Shown: positions 24,636 to 37,723 of the stretch, piece after piece
How the letters are laid out: every line of letters begins with the position of its first letter
Position numbering within the stretch: the first letter of the stretch is position 1
Assembly: GCF_021134715.1 (NCBI RefSeq)
Contig: NC_060021.1
Span: 5,518,001 to 5,582,000, forward strand
Source of the DNA: Daphnia pulex
Taxonomy: Eukaryota; Arthropoda; Branchiopoda; Diplostraca; Daphniidae
DNA: 64,000 bases
Direction: 5' to 3'
The notes under the pieces: model-generated
What the model was told of the DNA's origin: nothing
Database searches by the model: none
Seen by the model: only the letters and a program-made list of their open reading frames with translations
Program-made: the position numbers and the translations under genes

Positions 24636-25048
24636 GTAAGAAATGTCATCATAATCATCCCGTGTCTCGGGATTTTTGTGTGAAAAAGAACTGATAGAAT
24701 CGTTAAAATAAGTTCTATTTTAGCGCAGAATACCGTTAAATTGCTAGTTATAATGATTATTTTCTTGGTAGCCTAATTTTGACTGCCTACTCGGGCACAA
24801 TTCCATAGGTATTTTCCATGCTGATATTGAAACACCAAATCATAATAACTAATTGTGCAGCATGGATCTGCTCTTCCTAGTAAGAGACCAGGACTCGTAG
24901 TATCGTTGAAAATCTCGTTAATTTTTTTTAAAATTGTTCTTTGTGCTTTGGAACAGTTGGGAACTTTAAAATAGAAGTAATCAATTGTTAAACTGCTGTT
25001 GTGACGTCATGACCACTTTTGGAATTGTTGTCCTATTAAAAGTTCTGT

Positions 25049-25121
25049 GGTCCTATGGGTTAGATGGCAAAGCGCCTGCCTTGTAAGCAGGAGATCACGA
25101 GTTCGAGTCTCGTTGGGACCT
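25049..25121 (+). tRNA. tRNA-Thr(TGT), class T
   Basis: Consensus class T body. Confidence 0.88.
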
Positions 25122-25533
25122 GTAAGAAATGTCATCATAATCATCCCGTGTCTCTTAGAAAACAGAAAAAGAACTGATAGAATCGTTAAAATAAGTTCTA
25201 TTTTAGCGCAGAATACCGTTAAATTGCTAGTTATAATGATTATTTTCTTGGTAGTCTAATTTTGACTGCCTACTCGGGCACAATTCCATAGGTATTTTCC
25301 ATGCTGATATTGAAACACCAAATCATAATAACTAATTGTGCAGCATGGATCTGCTCTTCCTAGTAAGAGACCAGGACTCGTAGTATCGTTGAAAATCTCG
25401 TTGATTTTTTTTGTAAATTGTTCTTTGTGCTTTGGAACAGTTGGGAACTTTAAAATAGAAGTAATCAATTGTTAAACTGCTGTTGTGACGTCATGACCAC
25501 TTTTGAAATTGTTGTTCTATGAAGCTGTTTTGT

Positions 25534-25606
25534 GGTACTATGGCTGAGATGGCAAAGCGCCTGCCTAGTAAGGAGGAGATCACGAGTTCGAGTCTCATTG
25601 GGACCT
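25534..25606 (+). tRNA. tRNA-Thr(AGT), class B
   Basis: Class B with GGAGG stem; first of a two-unit tandem repeat (972 bp). Confidence 0.65.
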
Positions 25607-26017
25607 GTAAGAAATGTCATCATAATCATCCCGTGTCTCTTAAAAAACAGAAGAAGAACTGATAGAATCGTTAAAATAAGTTCTATTTTAGCGCAGAATA
25701 CCGTTAAATTGCTAGTTATAATGATTATTTTCTTGGTAGTCTATTTTTGACTGCCTACTCGGGCACAATTCCATAGGTATTTTCCATGCTGATATTTAAA
25801 CACCAAATCATAATAACTAATTGTGCAGCATGGATCTGCTCTTCCTAGTAAGAGACCAGGACTCGTAGTATCGTTGAAAATCTCGTTGATTTTTTTTGTA
25901 AATTGTTCTTTGTGCTTTGGAACAGTTGGGAACTTTAAAATAGAAGTAATCAATTGTAAAACTGCTGTTGTGACGTCATGACCACTTTTGGAATTGTTGT
26001 CCTATGAAAAGTTCTGT

Positions 26018-26090
26018 GGTCCTATGGGTTAGATGGCAAAGCGCCTGCCTTGTAAGCAGGAGATCACGAGTTCGAGTCTCGTTGGGACCT
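26018..26090 (+). tRNA. tRNA-Thr(TGT), class C
   Basis: Class C body; T5 at 26128-26132; flank has GTTATC. Confidence 0.88.
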
Positions 26091-26505
26091 GTAAGAAATG
26101 TTATCATAATCATCCCGTGTCTCGGGATTTTTGTGTGAAAAAGAACTGATAGAATCGTTAAAATAAGTTCTATTTTAGCGCAGAATACCGTTAAATTGCT
26201 AGTTATAATGATTATTTTCTTGGTAGTCTAATTTTGACTGCCTACTCGGGCACAATTCCATAGGTATTTTCCATGCTGATATTGAAACACCAAATCATAA
26301 TAACTAATTGTGCAGCATGGATCTGCTCTTCCTAGTAAGAGACCAGGACTCGTAGTATCGTTGAAAATCTCGTTGATTTTTTTTGTAAATTGTTCTTTGT
26401 GCTTTGGAACAGTTGGGAACTTTAAAATAGAAGTAATCAATTGTTAAACTGCTGTTGTGACGTCATGACCACTTTTGAAATTGTTGTTCTATGAAGCTGT
26501 TTTGT

Positions 26506-26578
26506 GGTACTATGGCTGAGATGGCAAAGCGCCTGCCTAGTAAGGAGGAGATCACGAGTTCGAGTCTCATTGGGACCT
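26506..26578 (+). tRNA. tRNA-Thr(AGT), class B
   Basis: Repeat of the copy at 25534, with GGAGG stem. Confidence 0.65.
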
Positions 26579-26989
26579 GTAAGAAATGTCATCATAATCA
26601 TCCCGTGTCTCTTAAAAAACAGAAGAAGAACTGATAGAATCGTTAAAATAAGTTCTATTTTAGCGCAGAATACCGTTAAATTGCTAGTTATAATGATTAT
26701 TTTCTTGGTAGTCTATTTTTGACTGCCTACTCGGGCACAATTCCATAGGTATTTTCCATGCTGATATTTAAACACCAAATCATAATAACTAATTGTGCAG
26801 CATGGATCTGCTCTTCCTAGTAAGAGACCAGGACTCGTAGTATCGTTGAAAATCTCGTTGATTTTTTTTGTAAATTGTTCTTTGTGCTTTGGAACAGTTG
26901 GGAACTTTAAAATAGAAGTAATCAATTGTAAAACTGCTGTTGTGACGTCATGACCACTTTTGGAATTGTTGTCCTATGAAAAGTTCTGT

Positions 26990-27062
26990 GGTCCTATGGG
27001 TTAGATGGCAAAGCGCCTGCCTTGTAAGCAGGAGATCACGAGTTCGAGTCTCGTTGGGACCT
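26990..27062 (+). tRNA. tRNA-Thr(TGT), class C
   Basis: Repeat of the copy at 26018; T5 at 27100-27104. Confidence 0.88.
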
Positions 27063-27477
27063 GTAAGAAATGTTATCATAATCATCCCGTGTCTCGGGAT
27101 TTTTGTGTGAAAAAGAACTGATAGAATCGTTAAAATTAGTTCTATTTTAGCGCAGAATACCGTTAAATTGCTAGTTATAATGATTATTTTCTTGGTAGTC
27201 TAATTTTGACTGCCTACTCGGGCACAATTCCATAGGTATTTTCCATGCTGATATTGAAACACCAAATCATAATAACTAATTGTGCAGCATGGATCTGCTC
27301 TTCCTAGTAAGAGACCAGGACTCGTAGTATCGTTGAAAATCTCGTTAATTTTTTTTTTAAATTGTTCTTTGTGCTTTGGAACAGTTGGGAACTTTAAAAT
27401 AGAAGTAATCAATTGTTAAACTGCTGTTGTGACGTCATGACCACTTTTGAAATTGTTGTTCTATGAAGCTGTTTTGT

Positions 27478-27550
27478 GGTACTATGGCTGAGATGGCAAA
27501 GCGCCTGCCTAGTAAGCAGGAGATCACGAGTTCGAGTCTCATTGGGACCT
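27478..27550 (+). tRNA. tRNA-Thr(AGT), class B
   Basis: Class B with intact GCAGG anticodon stem. Confidence 0.72.
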
Positions 27551-27960
27551 GTAAGAAATGTCATCATAATCATCCCGTGTCTCTTAAAAAACAGAAGAAG
27601 AACTGATAGAATCGTTAAAATAAGTTCTATTTTAGCGCAGAATACCGTTAAATTGCTAGTTATAATGATTATTTTCTTGGTAGTCTATTTTTGACTGCCT
27701 ACTCGGGCACAATTCCATAGGTATTTTCCATGCTGATATTTAAACACCAAATCATAATAACTAATTGTGCTGCATGGATCTGCTCTTTCTAGTAAGAGAC
27801 CAGGACTCGTAGTATCGTTGCAAATCTCGTTGATTTTTTTGTAAATTGTTCTTTGTGCTGTGGAACAGTTGGGAACTTTAAAATAGAAGTAATCAATTGT
27901 AAAACTGCTGTTGTGACGTCATGACCACTTTCGAAATTTTTGTCCTATGAAAAGTTCTGT

Positions 27961-28033
27961 GGTCCTATGGGTTAGATGGCAAAGCGCCTGCCTTGTAAGC
28001 AGGAGATCACGAGTTCGAGTCTCGTTGGGACCT
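27961..28033 (+). tRNA. tRNA-Thr(TGT), class C
   Basis: Class C body; T5 at 28071-28075. Confidence 0.88.
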
Positions 28034-28447
28034 GTAAGAAATGTTATCATAATCATCCCGTGTCTCGGGATTTTTGTGTGAAAAAGAACTGATAGAATCG
28101 TTAAAATAAGTTCTATTTTAGCGCAGAATACCGTTAAATTGCTAGTTATAATGATTATTTTCTTGGTAGTCTAATTTTGACTGCCTACTCGGGCACAATT
28201 CCATAGGTATTTTCCATGCTGATATTGAAACACCAAATCATAATAACTAATTGTGCAGCATGGATCTGCTCTTCCTAGTAAGAGACCAGGACTCGTAGTA
28301 TCGTTGAAAATCTCGTTGATTTTTTTTTTTAATTTTTCTTTGTGCTTTGGAACAGTTGGGAACTTTAAAATAGAAGTAATCAATTGTTAAACTGCTGTTG
28401 TGACGTCATGACCACTTTTGAAATTGTTGTCCTATGAACAGTTCTGT

Positions 28448-28520
28448 GGTACTATGGGTTAGATGGCAAAGCGACTGCCTTGAAAGCAGAAGATCACGAG
28501 TTCGAGTCTCGTTGGGACCT
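28448..28520 (+). tRNA. tRNA with Thr body and Ser anticodon (TGA)
   Basis: Loop CTTGAAA: T36 to A turns TGT into TGA. Also A4/G69 and A27/A43. No long variable arm as in a true tRNA-Ser. First of four such copies. Confidence 0.65.
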
Positions 28521-28931
28521 GTAAGAAATGTCATCATAATCATCCCGTGTCTCTTAGAAAACAGAAAAAGAAATGATAGAATCGTTAAATTAAGTTCTAT
28601 TTTAGCGCAGAATACCGTTAAATTGCTAGTTATAATGATTATTTTCTTGGTAGTCTAATTTTGACTGCCTTCTCGGGCACAATTCCATAGATATTTTCCA
28701 TGCTGATATTTAAACACCAAATCATAATAACTAATTGTGCAGCATGGATCTGCTCTTCCTAGTAAGAGACCAGGACTCGTAGTATCGTTGAAAATCTCGT
28801 TGATTTTTTTGTAAATTGTTCTTTGTGCTGTGGAACAGTTGGGAACTTTAAAATAGAAGTAATCAATTGTAAAACTGCTGTTGTGACGTCATGACTACTT
28901 TTGAAATTGTTGCCCTATGAAGAAGATTTGT

Positions 28932-29004
28932 GGTCCTATGGCTTAGATGGCAAAGCGCCTGCCTAGTAAGCAGGAGATCACGAGTTCGAGTTTCGTTGGG
29001 ACCT
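28932..29004 (+). tRNA. tRNA-Thr(AGT), near consensus
   Basis: One change from consensus: C61 to T gives a G53-T61 wobble and alters the B box end. Confidence 0.9.
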
Positions 29005-29414
29005 GTAAGAAATGTCATCATAATCTTCCCGTGTCTCTTAGAAAACAGAAAAAGAACTGATAGAATCGTTAAAATAAGTTCAATTTTAGCGCAGAATACC
29101 GTTAAATTGCTAGTTATAATGATTATTTTCTTGGTAATCTAATTTTGACTGCCTACTCGGGCACAATTCCATAGGTATTTTCCATGCTGAAATTGAAACA
29201 CCAAATCATAATAACTAATTGTGCTGCATGGATCTGCTCTTCCTAGTAAGAGACCAGGACTCGTAGTATCGATGAAAATCTCGTTGATTTTTTTTAAATT
29301 GTTCTTTGTGCTTTGGAACAGTTGGGAACTTTAAAATAGAAGTAATCAATTGTTAAACTGCTGATGTGACGTCATGACCACTTTTGAAATTGTTGTCCTA
29401 TGAAAAGTGTTTGT

Positions 29415-29487
29415 GGTCCTATGGGTTAGATGGCAAAGCGCCTGCCTTGTAAGCAGGAGATTACGAGTTCGTGTCTCGTTGGGACCT
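29415..29487 (+). tRNA. tRNA-Thr(TGT), T58 variant
   Basis: T loop TTCGTGT loses the near-universal A58; T50 in the T stem (ATTACGAG context). B box likely weakened. Confidence 0.65.
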
Positions 29488-29898
29488 GTAAGAAATGTCA
29501 TCATAATCATCCCGTGTCTCTTAGAAAACAGAAAACGAACTGATAGAATCGTTAAATAAGTTCTATTTTAGCGCAGAATACCGTTAAATTGCTAGTTATA
29601 ATGATTATTTTCTTGGTAGTCTAATTTTGACTGCCTACTCGGGCACAATTCCATAGATATTTTCCATGCTGATATTTAAACACCAAATCATAATAACTAA
29701 TTGTGCAGCATGGATCTGCTCTTCCTAGTAAGAGACCAGGACTCGTAGTATCGTTGAAAATCTCGTTGATTTTTTTCGTAAATTGTTCTTTGTGCTTTGG
29801 AACAGTTGGGAACTTTAAAATAGAAGTAATCAATTGTTAAACTGCTGTTGTGACGTCATGACCACTTTTGAAATTGTTGTTCTATGAAGCTGTTTTGT

Positions 29899-29971
29899 GG
29901 TACTATGGCTGAGATGGCAAAGCGCCTGCCTAGTAAGCAGGAGATCACGAGTTCGAGTCTCATTGGGACCT
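29899..29971 (+). tRNA. tRNA-Thr(AGT), class B
   Basis: Class B body. Confidence 0.72.
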
Positions 29972-30381
29972 GTAAGAAATGTCATCATAATCATCCCGTG
30001 TCTCTTAAAAAACAGAAGAAGAACTGATAGAATCGTTAAAATAAGTTCTATTTTAGCGCAGAATACCGTTAAATTGCTAGTTATAATGATTATTTTCTTG
30101 GTAGTCTATTTTTGACTGCCTACTCGGGCACAATTCCATAGGTATTTTCCATGCTGATATTTAAACACCAAATCATAATAACTAATTGTGCTGCATGGAT
30201 CTGCTCTTTCTAGTAAGAGACCAGGACTCGTAGTATCGTTGAAAATCTCGTTGATTTTTTTGTAAATTGTTCTTTGTGCTGTGGAACAGTTGGGAACTTT
30301 AAAATAGAAGTAATCAATTGTAAAACTGCTGTTGTGACGTCATGACCACTTTCGAAATTTTTGTCCTATGAAAAGTTCTGT

Positions 30382-30454
30382 GGTCCTATGGGTTAGATGG
30401 CAAAGCGCCTGCCTTGTAAGCAGGAGATCACGAGTTCTAGTCTCGTTGGGACCT
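30382..30454 (+). tRNA. tRNA-Thr(TGT), class C
   Basis: Class C with T loop TTCTAGT (G57 to T), a B box change; T5 at 30492-30496. Confidence 0.75.
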
Positions 30455-30863
30455 GTAAGAAATGTCATCATAATCATCCCGTGTCTCGGGATTTTTGTGT
30501 GAAAAAGAACTGATAGAATCGTTAAAATAAGTTCTATTTTAGCGCAGAATACCGTTAAATTGCTAGTTATAATGATTATTTTCTTGGTAGTCTAATTTTG
30601 ACTGCCTACTCGGGCACAATTCCATAGGTATTTTCCATGCTGATATTGAAACACCAAATCATAATAACTAATTGTGCAGCATGGATCTGCTCTTCCTAGT
30701 AAGAGGACTCGTAGTATCGTTGAAAATCTCGTTAATTTTTTTTTTAAATTGTTCTTTGTGCTTTGGAACAGTTGGGAACTTTAAAATAGAAGTAATCAAT
30801 TGTTAAACTGCTGTTGTGACGTCATGACCACTTTTGAAATTGTTGTCCTATGAAAAGTTCTGT

Positions 30864-30936
30864 GGTCCTATGGGTTAGATGGCAAAGCGCCTGCCTTGTA
30901 AGCAGGAGATCACGAGTTCGAGTCTCGTTGGTACCT
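30864..30936 (+). tRNA. tRNA-Thr(TGT), class T
   Basis: Class T with TGGTACC acceptor end, so C4/T69 mismatch. Confidence 0.78.
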
Positions 30937-31346
30937 GTAAGAAATGTCATCATAATCATCCCGTGTCTCTTAGAAAACAGAAAAAGAACTGATAGAATCG
31001 TTAAAATAAGTTCTATTTTAGCGCAGAATACCGTTAAATTGCTAGTTATAATGATTATTTTCTTGGTAGTCTAATTTTGACTGCCTACTCGGGCACAATT
31101 CCATAGGTATTTTCCATGCTGATATTGAAACACCAAATCATAATAACTAATTGTGCAGCATGGATCTGCTCTTCCTAGTAAGAGACCAGGACTCGTAGTA
31201 TCGTTGAAAATCTCGTTGATTTTTTTTTAAATTTTTCTTTGTGCTTTGGAACAGTTGGGAACTTTAAAATAGAAGTAATCAATTGTTAAACTGCTGTTGT
31301 GACGTCATGACCACTTTTGAAATTGTTGTCCTATGAACAGTTCTGT

Positions 31347-31419
31347 GGTCCTATGGGTTAGATGGCAAAGCGCCTGCCTTGAAAGCAGAAGATCACGAGT
31401 TCGAGTCTCGTTGGGACCT
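31347..31419 (+). tRNA. tRNA with Thr body and Ser anticodon (TGA)
   Basis: Loop CTTGAAA and GCAGA stem (C27/A43); acceptor and T arm consensus. Confidence 0.68.
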
Positions 31420-31832
31420 GTAAGAAATGTCATCATAATCATCCCGTTTCTCTTAGAAAACAGAAAAAGAACTGATAGAATCGTTAAAATAAGTTCTATT
31501 ATAGCGCAGAATACCGTTAAATTGCTAGTTATAATGATTATTTTCTTGGTAGTCTTAATTTTGACTGCCTACTCGGGCACAATTCCATAGATATTTTCCA
31601 TGCTGATATTTAAACACCAAATCATAATAACTAATTGTGCAGCATGGATCTGCTCTTCCTAGTAAGAGACCAGGACTCGTAGTATCGTTGAAAATCTCGT
31701 TGATTTTTTTTGTAAATTGTTCTTTGTGCTTTGGAACAGTTGGGAACTTTAAAATAGAAGTAATCAATTGTTAAACTGCTGTTGTGACGTCATGACCACT
31801 TTTGAAATTGTTGTTCTATGAAGCGGTTTTGT

Positions 31833-31905
31833 GGTACTATGGCTGAGAAGGCAAAGCGCCTGCCTAGTAAGCAGGAGTTCACGAGTTCGAGTCTCATTGG
31901 GACCT
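31833..31905 (+). tRNA. tRNA-Thr(AGT), class B
   Basis: Class B with D loop AGAAGGCA and variable loop AGTTC. Confidence 0.65.
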
Positions 31906-32317
31906 GTAAGAAATGTCATCATAATCATCCCGTGTCTCTTAAAAAACAGAAGAAGAACTGATAGAATCGTTAAAATAAGTTCTATTTTAGCGCAGAATAC
32001 CGTTAAATTGCTAGTTATAATGATTATTTTCTTGGTAGTCTATTTTTGACTGCCTACTCGGGCACAATTCCATAGGTATTTTCCATGCTGATATTTAAAC
32101 ACCAAATCATAATAACTAATTGTGCAGCATGGATCTGCTCTTCCTAGTAAGAGACCAGGACTCGTAGTATCGTTGAAAATCTCGTTGATTTTTTTTGTAA
32201 ATTGTTCTTTGTGCTTTGGAACAGTTGGGAACTTTAAAATAATAGTAATCAATTGTTAAACTGCTGTTGTGACGTCATGACCACTTTTGAAATTGTTGTT
32301 CTATGAAGCGGTTTTGT

Positions 32318-32390
32318 GGTACTATGGCTGAGATGGCAAAGCGCCTGCCTAGTAAGCAGGAGTTCACGAGTTCGAGTCTCATTGGGACCT
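32318..32390 (+). tRNA. tRNA-Thr(AGT), class B
   Basis: Class B with variable loop AGTTC. Confidence 0.7.
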
Positions 32391-32801
32391 GTAAGAAATG
32401 TCATCATAATCATCCCGTGTCTCTTAAAAAACAGAAGAAGAACTGATAGAATCGTTAAAATAAGTTCTATTTTAGCGCAGAATACCGTTAAATTGCTAGT
32501 TATAATGATTATTTTCTTGGTAGTCTATTTTTGACTGCCTACTCGGGCACAATTCCATAGGTATTTTCCATGCTGATATTTAAACACCAAATCATAATAA
32601 CTAATTGTGCAGCATGGATCTGCTCTTCCTAGTAAGAGACCAGGACTCGTAGTATCGTTGAAAATCTCGTTGATTTTTTTAAAAAATTGTTCTTTGTGCT
32701 TTGGAACAGTTGGGAACTTTAAAATAGAAGTAATCAATTGTTAAACTGCTGTTGTGACGTCATGACCACTTTTGAAATTGTTGTCCTATGAAAAGTTCTG
32801 T

Positions 32802-32874
32802 GGTCCTATGGGTTAGATGGCAAAGCGCCTGCCTTGTAAGCAGGAGATTACGAGTTCGTGTCTCGTTGGGACCT
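32802..32874 (+). tRNA. tRNA-Thr(TGT), T58 variant
   Basis: Class T with TTCGTGT T loop and variable loop AGATT. Confidence 0.68.
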
Positions 32875-33284
32875 GTAAGAAATGTCATCATAATCATCCC
32901 GTGTCTCTTAGAAAACAGAAAAAGAACTGATAGAATCGTTAAAATAAGTTCTATTTTAGCGCAGAATACCGTTAAATTGCTAGTTATAATGATTATTTTC
33001 TTGGTAGTCTAATTTTGACTGCCTACTCGGGCACAATTCCATAGATATTTTCCATGCTGATATTTAAACACCAAATCATAATAACTAATTGTGCAGCATG
33101 GATCTGCTCTTCCTAGTAAGAGACCAGGACTCGTAGTATCGTTGAAAATCTCGTTGATTTTTTTTTAAATTTTTCTTTGTGCTTTGGAACAGTTGGGAAC
33201 TTTAAAATAGAAGTAATCAATTGTTAAACTGCTGTTGTGACGTCATGACCACTTTTGAAATTGTTGTCCTATGAACAGTTCTGT

Positions 33285-33357
33285 GGTCCTATGGGTTAGA
33301 TGGCAAAGCGCCTGCCTTGAAAGCAGAAGATCACGAGTTCGAGTCTCGTTGGGACCT
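33285..33357 (+). tRNA. tRNA with Thr body and Ser anticodon (TGA)
   Basis: Repeat of the copy at 31347, 1938 bp away. Confidence 0.68.
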
Positions 33358-33770
33358 GTAAGAAATGTCATCATAATCATCCCGTTTCTCTTAGAAAACA
33401 GAAAAAGAACTGATAGAATCGTTAAAATAAGTTCTATTATAGCGCAGAATACCGTTAAATTGCTAGTTATAATGATTATTTTCTTGGTAGTCTTAATTTT
33501 GACTGCCTACTCGGGCACAATTCCATAGATATTTTCCATGCTGATATTTAAACACCAAATCATAATAACTAATTGTGCAGCATGGATCTGCTCTTCCTAG
33601 TAAGAGACCAGGACTCGTAGTATCGTTGAAAATCTCGTTGATTTTTTTTGTAAATTGTTCTTTGTGCTTTGGAACAGTTGGGAACTTTAAAATAGAAGTA
33701 ATCAATTGTTAAACTGCTGTTGTGACGTCATGACCACTTTTGAAATTGTTGTTTTATGAAGCGGTTTTGT

Positions 33771-33843
33771 GGTACTATGGCTGAGATGGCAAAGCGCCTG
33801 CCTAGTAAGTAGGAGTTCACGAGTTCGAGTCTCATTGGGACCT
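33771..33843 (+). tRNA. tRNA-Thr(AGT), class B
   Basis: Class B with GTAGG stem (G30-T40 wobble) and AGTTC variable loop. Confidence 0.68.
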
Positions 33844-34254
33844 GTAAGAAATGTCATCATAATCATCCCGTGTCTCTTAAAAAACAGAAGAAGAACTGAT
33901 AGAATCGTTAAAATAAGTTCTATTTTAGCGCAGAATACCGTTAAATTGCTAGTTATAATGATTATTTTCTTGGTAGTCTATTTTTGACTGCCTACTCGGG
34001 CACAATTCCATAGGTATTTTCCATGCTGATATTTAAACACCAAATCATAATAACTAATTGTGCAGCATGGATCTGCTCTTCCTAGTAAGAGACCAGGACT
34101 CTTAGTATCGTTGAAAATCTCGTTGATTTTTTTAAAAAATTGTTCTTTGTGCTTTGGAACAGTTGGGAACTTTAAAATAGAAGTAATCAATTGTTAAACT
34201 GCTGTTGTGACGTCATGACCACTTTTGAAATTGTTGTCCTATGAAAAGTTCTGT

Positions 34255-34327
34255 GGTCCTATGGGTTAGATGGCAAAGCGCCTGCCTTGTAAGCAGGAGA
34301 TTACGAGTTCGTGTCTCGTTGGGACCT
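34255..34327 (+). tRNA. tRNA-Thr(TGT), T58 variant
   Basis: Repeat of the copy at 32802 with TTCGTGT and AGATT. Confidence 0.68.
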
Positions 34328-34738
34328 GTAAGAAATGTCATCATAATCATCCCGTGTCTCTTAGAAAACAGAAAAAGAACTGATAGAATCGTTAAAATAA
34401 GTTCTATTTTAGCGCAGAATACCGTTAAATTGCTAGTTATAATGATTATTTTCTTGGTAGTCTAATTTTGACTGCCTACTCGGGCACAATTCCATAGGTA
34501 TTTTCCATGCTGAAATTTAAACACCAAATCATAATAACTAATGGTGCAGCATGGATCTGCTCTTCCTAGTAAGAGACCAGGACTCGTAGTATCGTTGAAA
34601 ATCTCGTTGATTTTTTTTAAAATTGTTCTTTGTGCTGTGGAACAGTTGGGAACTTTAAAATAGAAGTAATCAATTGTAAAACTGCTTTTGTGACGTCATG
34701 ACCACTTTTGAAATTGTTGTCCTATGAAAATGTGTTGT

Positions 34739-34811
34739 GGTTCTATGGCTAAGATGGCAAAGCGCCTGCCTAGTAAGCAGGAGATCACGAGTTCGAGTCT
34801 CGTTGGGACCT
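34739..34811 (+). tRNA. tRNA-Thr(AGT)
   Basis: GGTTCTA acceptor (T4-G69 wobble), D stem GCTA (A13/A22); other arms consensus. Resembles right-block units. Confidence 0.83.
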
Positions 34812-35225
34812 GTAAGAAATGTCATTAAAATCATCCCGTGTCTCTTAGAAAACAGAAAAAGAAGTGATAGAATCTTTAAAATAAGTTCTAATATAGCGCA
34901 GAATACCGTTAAATTGCTAGTTATAATGATTATTTTCTTGGTAGTCTAATTTTGACTGCCTACTCGGGCACAATTCCATAGATATTTTCCATGCTGATAT
35001 TTAAACACCAAATCATAATAACTAATTGTGCAGCATGGATCTGCTCTTCCTAGTAAGAGACCAGGACTCGTAGTATCGTTGAAAATCTCGTTGATTTTTT
35101 TTTTTTAAATTGTTCTTTGTGCTTTGGAACAGTTGGGAACTTTAAAATAGAAGTAATCAATTGTTAAACTGCTGTTGTGACGTCATGACCACTTTTGAAA
35201 TTGTTGTTCTATGAAGCTGTTTTGT

Positions 35226-35298
35226 GGTACTATGGCTGAGATGGCAAAGCGCCTGCCTAGTAAGCAGGAGATCACGAGTTCGAGTCTCATTGGGACCT
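35226..35298 (+). tRNA. tRNA-Thr(AGT), class B
   Basis: Class B body; flank CAGAAGCAG. Confidence 0.72.
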
Positions 35299-35708
35299 GT
35301 AAGAAATGTCATCATAATCATCCCGTGTCTCTTAAAAAACAGAAGCAGAACTGATAGAATCGTTAAAATAAGTTCTATTTTAGCGCAGAATACCGTTAAA
35401 TTGCTAGTTATAATGATTATTTTCTTGGTAGTCTATTTTTGACTGCCTACTCGGGCACAATTCCATAGGTATTTTCCATGCTGATATTTAAACACCAAAT
35501 CATAATAACTAATTGTGCTGCATGGATCTGCTCTTTCTAGTAAGAGACCAGGACTCGTAGTATCGTTGAAAATCTCGTTGATTTTTTTGTAAATTGTTCT
35601 TTGTGCTGTGGAACAGTTGGGAACTTTAAAATAGAAGTAATCAATTGTAAAACTGCTGTTGTGACGTCATGACCACTTTTGAAATTTTTGTCCTATGAAA
35701 AGTTCTGT

Positions 35709-35781
35709 GGTCCTATGGGTTAGATGGCAAAGCGCCTGCCTTGTAAGCAGGAGATCACGACTTCGAGTCTCGTTGGGACCT
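35709..35781 (+). tRNA. tRNA-Thr(TGT), class C
   Basis: Class C with ACGAC T stem (C53/C61 mismatch), which hits the B box; T5 at 35819-35823. Confidence 0.78.
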
Positions 35782-36195
35782 GTAAGAAATGTCATCATAA
35801 TCATCCCGTGTCTCGGGATTTTTGTGTGAAAAAGAACTGATAGAATCGTTAAAATAAGTTCTATTTTAGCGCAGAATACCGTTAAATTGCTAGTTATAAT
35901 GATTATTTTCTTGGTAGTCTAATTTTGACTGCCTACTCGGGCACAATTCCATAGGTATTTTCCATGCTGATATTGAAACACCAAATCATAATAACTAATT
36001 GTGCAGCATGGATCTGCTCTTCCTAGTAAGAGACCAGGACTCGTAGTATCGTTGAAAATCTCGTAAATTTTTTTTTTAAATTGTTCTTTGTGCTTTGGAA
36101 CAGTTGGGAACTTTAAAATAGAAGTAATCAATTGTTAAACTGCTGTTGTGACGTCATGACCACTTTTGAAATTGTTGTCCTATGAACAGTTCTGT

Positions 36196-36268
36196 GGTCC
36201 TATGGGTTAGATGGCAAAGCGCCTGCCTTGTAAGCAGGAGATCACGAGTTCGTGTCTCGTTGGGACCT
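36196..36268 (+). tRNA. tRNA-Thr(TGT), T58 variant
   Basis: Class T with TTCGTGT T loop; stems otherwise as class T. Confidence 0.7.
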
Positions 36269-36680
36269 GTAAGAAATGTCATCGTAATCATCCCGTGTCT
36301 CTTAGAAAACAGAAAAAGAACTGATAGAATCGTTAAAATAAGCTCTATTTTAGCGCAGAATACCGTTAAATTGCTAGTTATAATGATTATTTTCTTGGTA
36401 GTCTAATTTTGACTGCCTACTCGGGCACAATTCCATAGATATTTTCCATGCTGATATTTAAACACCAAATCATAATAACTAATTGTGCAGCATGGATCTG
36501 CTCTTCCTAGTAAGAGACCAGGACTCGTAGTATCGTTGAAAATCTCGTTGATTTTTTTTGTAAATTGTTCTTTGTGCTTTGGAACAGTTGGGAACTTTAA
36601 AATAGAAGTAATCAATTGTTAAACTGCTGTTGTGACGTCATGACCACTTTTGAAATTGTTGTTCTATGAAGCTGTTTTGT

Positions 36681-36753
36681 GGTACTATGGCTGAGATGGC
36701 AAAGCGCCTGCCTAGTAAGCAGGAGATCACGAGTTCGAGTCTCATTGGGACCT
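36681..36753 (+). tRNA. tRNA-Thr(AGT), class B
   Basis: Class B body. Confidence 0.72.
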
Positions 36754-37163
36754 GTAAGAAATGTCATCATAATCATCCCGTGTCTCTTAAAAAACAGAAG
36801 AAGAACTGATAGAATCGTTAAAATAAGTTCTATTTTAGCGCAGAATACCGTTAAATTGCTAGTTATAATGATTATTTTCTTGGTAGTCTATTTTTGACTG
36901 CCTACTCGGGCACAATTCCATAGGTATTTTCCATGCTGATATTTAAACACCAAATCATAATAACTAATTGTGCTGCATGGATCTGCTCTTTCTAGTAAGA
37001 GACCAGGACTCGTAGTATCGTTGAAAATCTCGTTGATTTTTTTGTAAATTGTTCTTTGTGCTGTGGAACAGTTGGGAACTTTAAAATAGAAGTAATCAAT
37101 TGTAAAACTGCTGTTGTGACGTCATGACCACTTTTGAAATTTTTGTCCTATGAAAAGTTCTGT

Positions 37164-37236
37164 GGTCCTATGGGTTAGATGGCAAAGCGCCTGCCTTGTA
37201 AGCAGGAGATCACGAGTTCGAGTCTCGTTGGGACCT
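37164..37236 (+). tRNA. tRNA-Thr(TGT), class C
   Basis: Class C body; T5 at 37274-37278. Paralogue of the copy at 35709 but with an intact T stem. Confidence 0.88.
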
Positions 37237-37650
37237 GTAAGAAATGTCATCATAATCATCCCGTGTCTCGGGATTTTTGTGTGAAAAAGAACTGATAGAA
37301 TCGTTAAAATAAGTTCTATTTTAGCGCAGAATACCGTTAAATTGCTAGTTATAATGATTATTTTCTTGGTAGTCTAATTTTGACTGCCTACTCGGGCACA
37401 ATTCCATAGGTATTTTCCATGCTGATATTAAAACACCAAATCATAATAACTAATTGTGCAGCATGGATCTGCTCTTCCTAGTAAGAGACCAGGACTCGTA
37501 GTATCGTTGAAAATCTCGTTAATTTTTTTTTTAAATTGTTCTTTGTGCTTTGGAACAGTTGGGAACTTTAAAATAGAAGTAATCAATTGTTAAACTGCTG
37601 TTGTGACGTCATGACCACTTTTGAAATTGTTGTCCTATGAACAGTTCTGT

Positions 37651-37723
37651 GGTCCTATGGGTTAGATGGCAAAGCGCCTGCCTTGTAAGCAGGAGATCAC
37701 GAGTTCGTGTCTCGTTGGGACCT
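37651..37723 (+). tRNA. tRNA-Thr(TGT), T58 variant
   Basis: Repeat of the copy at 36196, 1455 bp away. Confidence 0.7.
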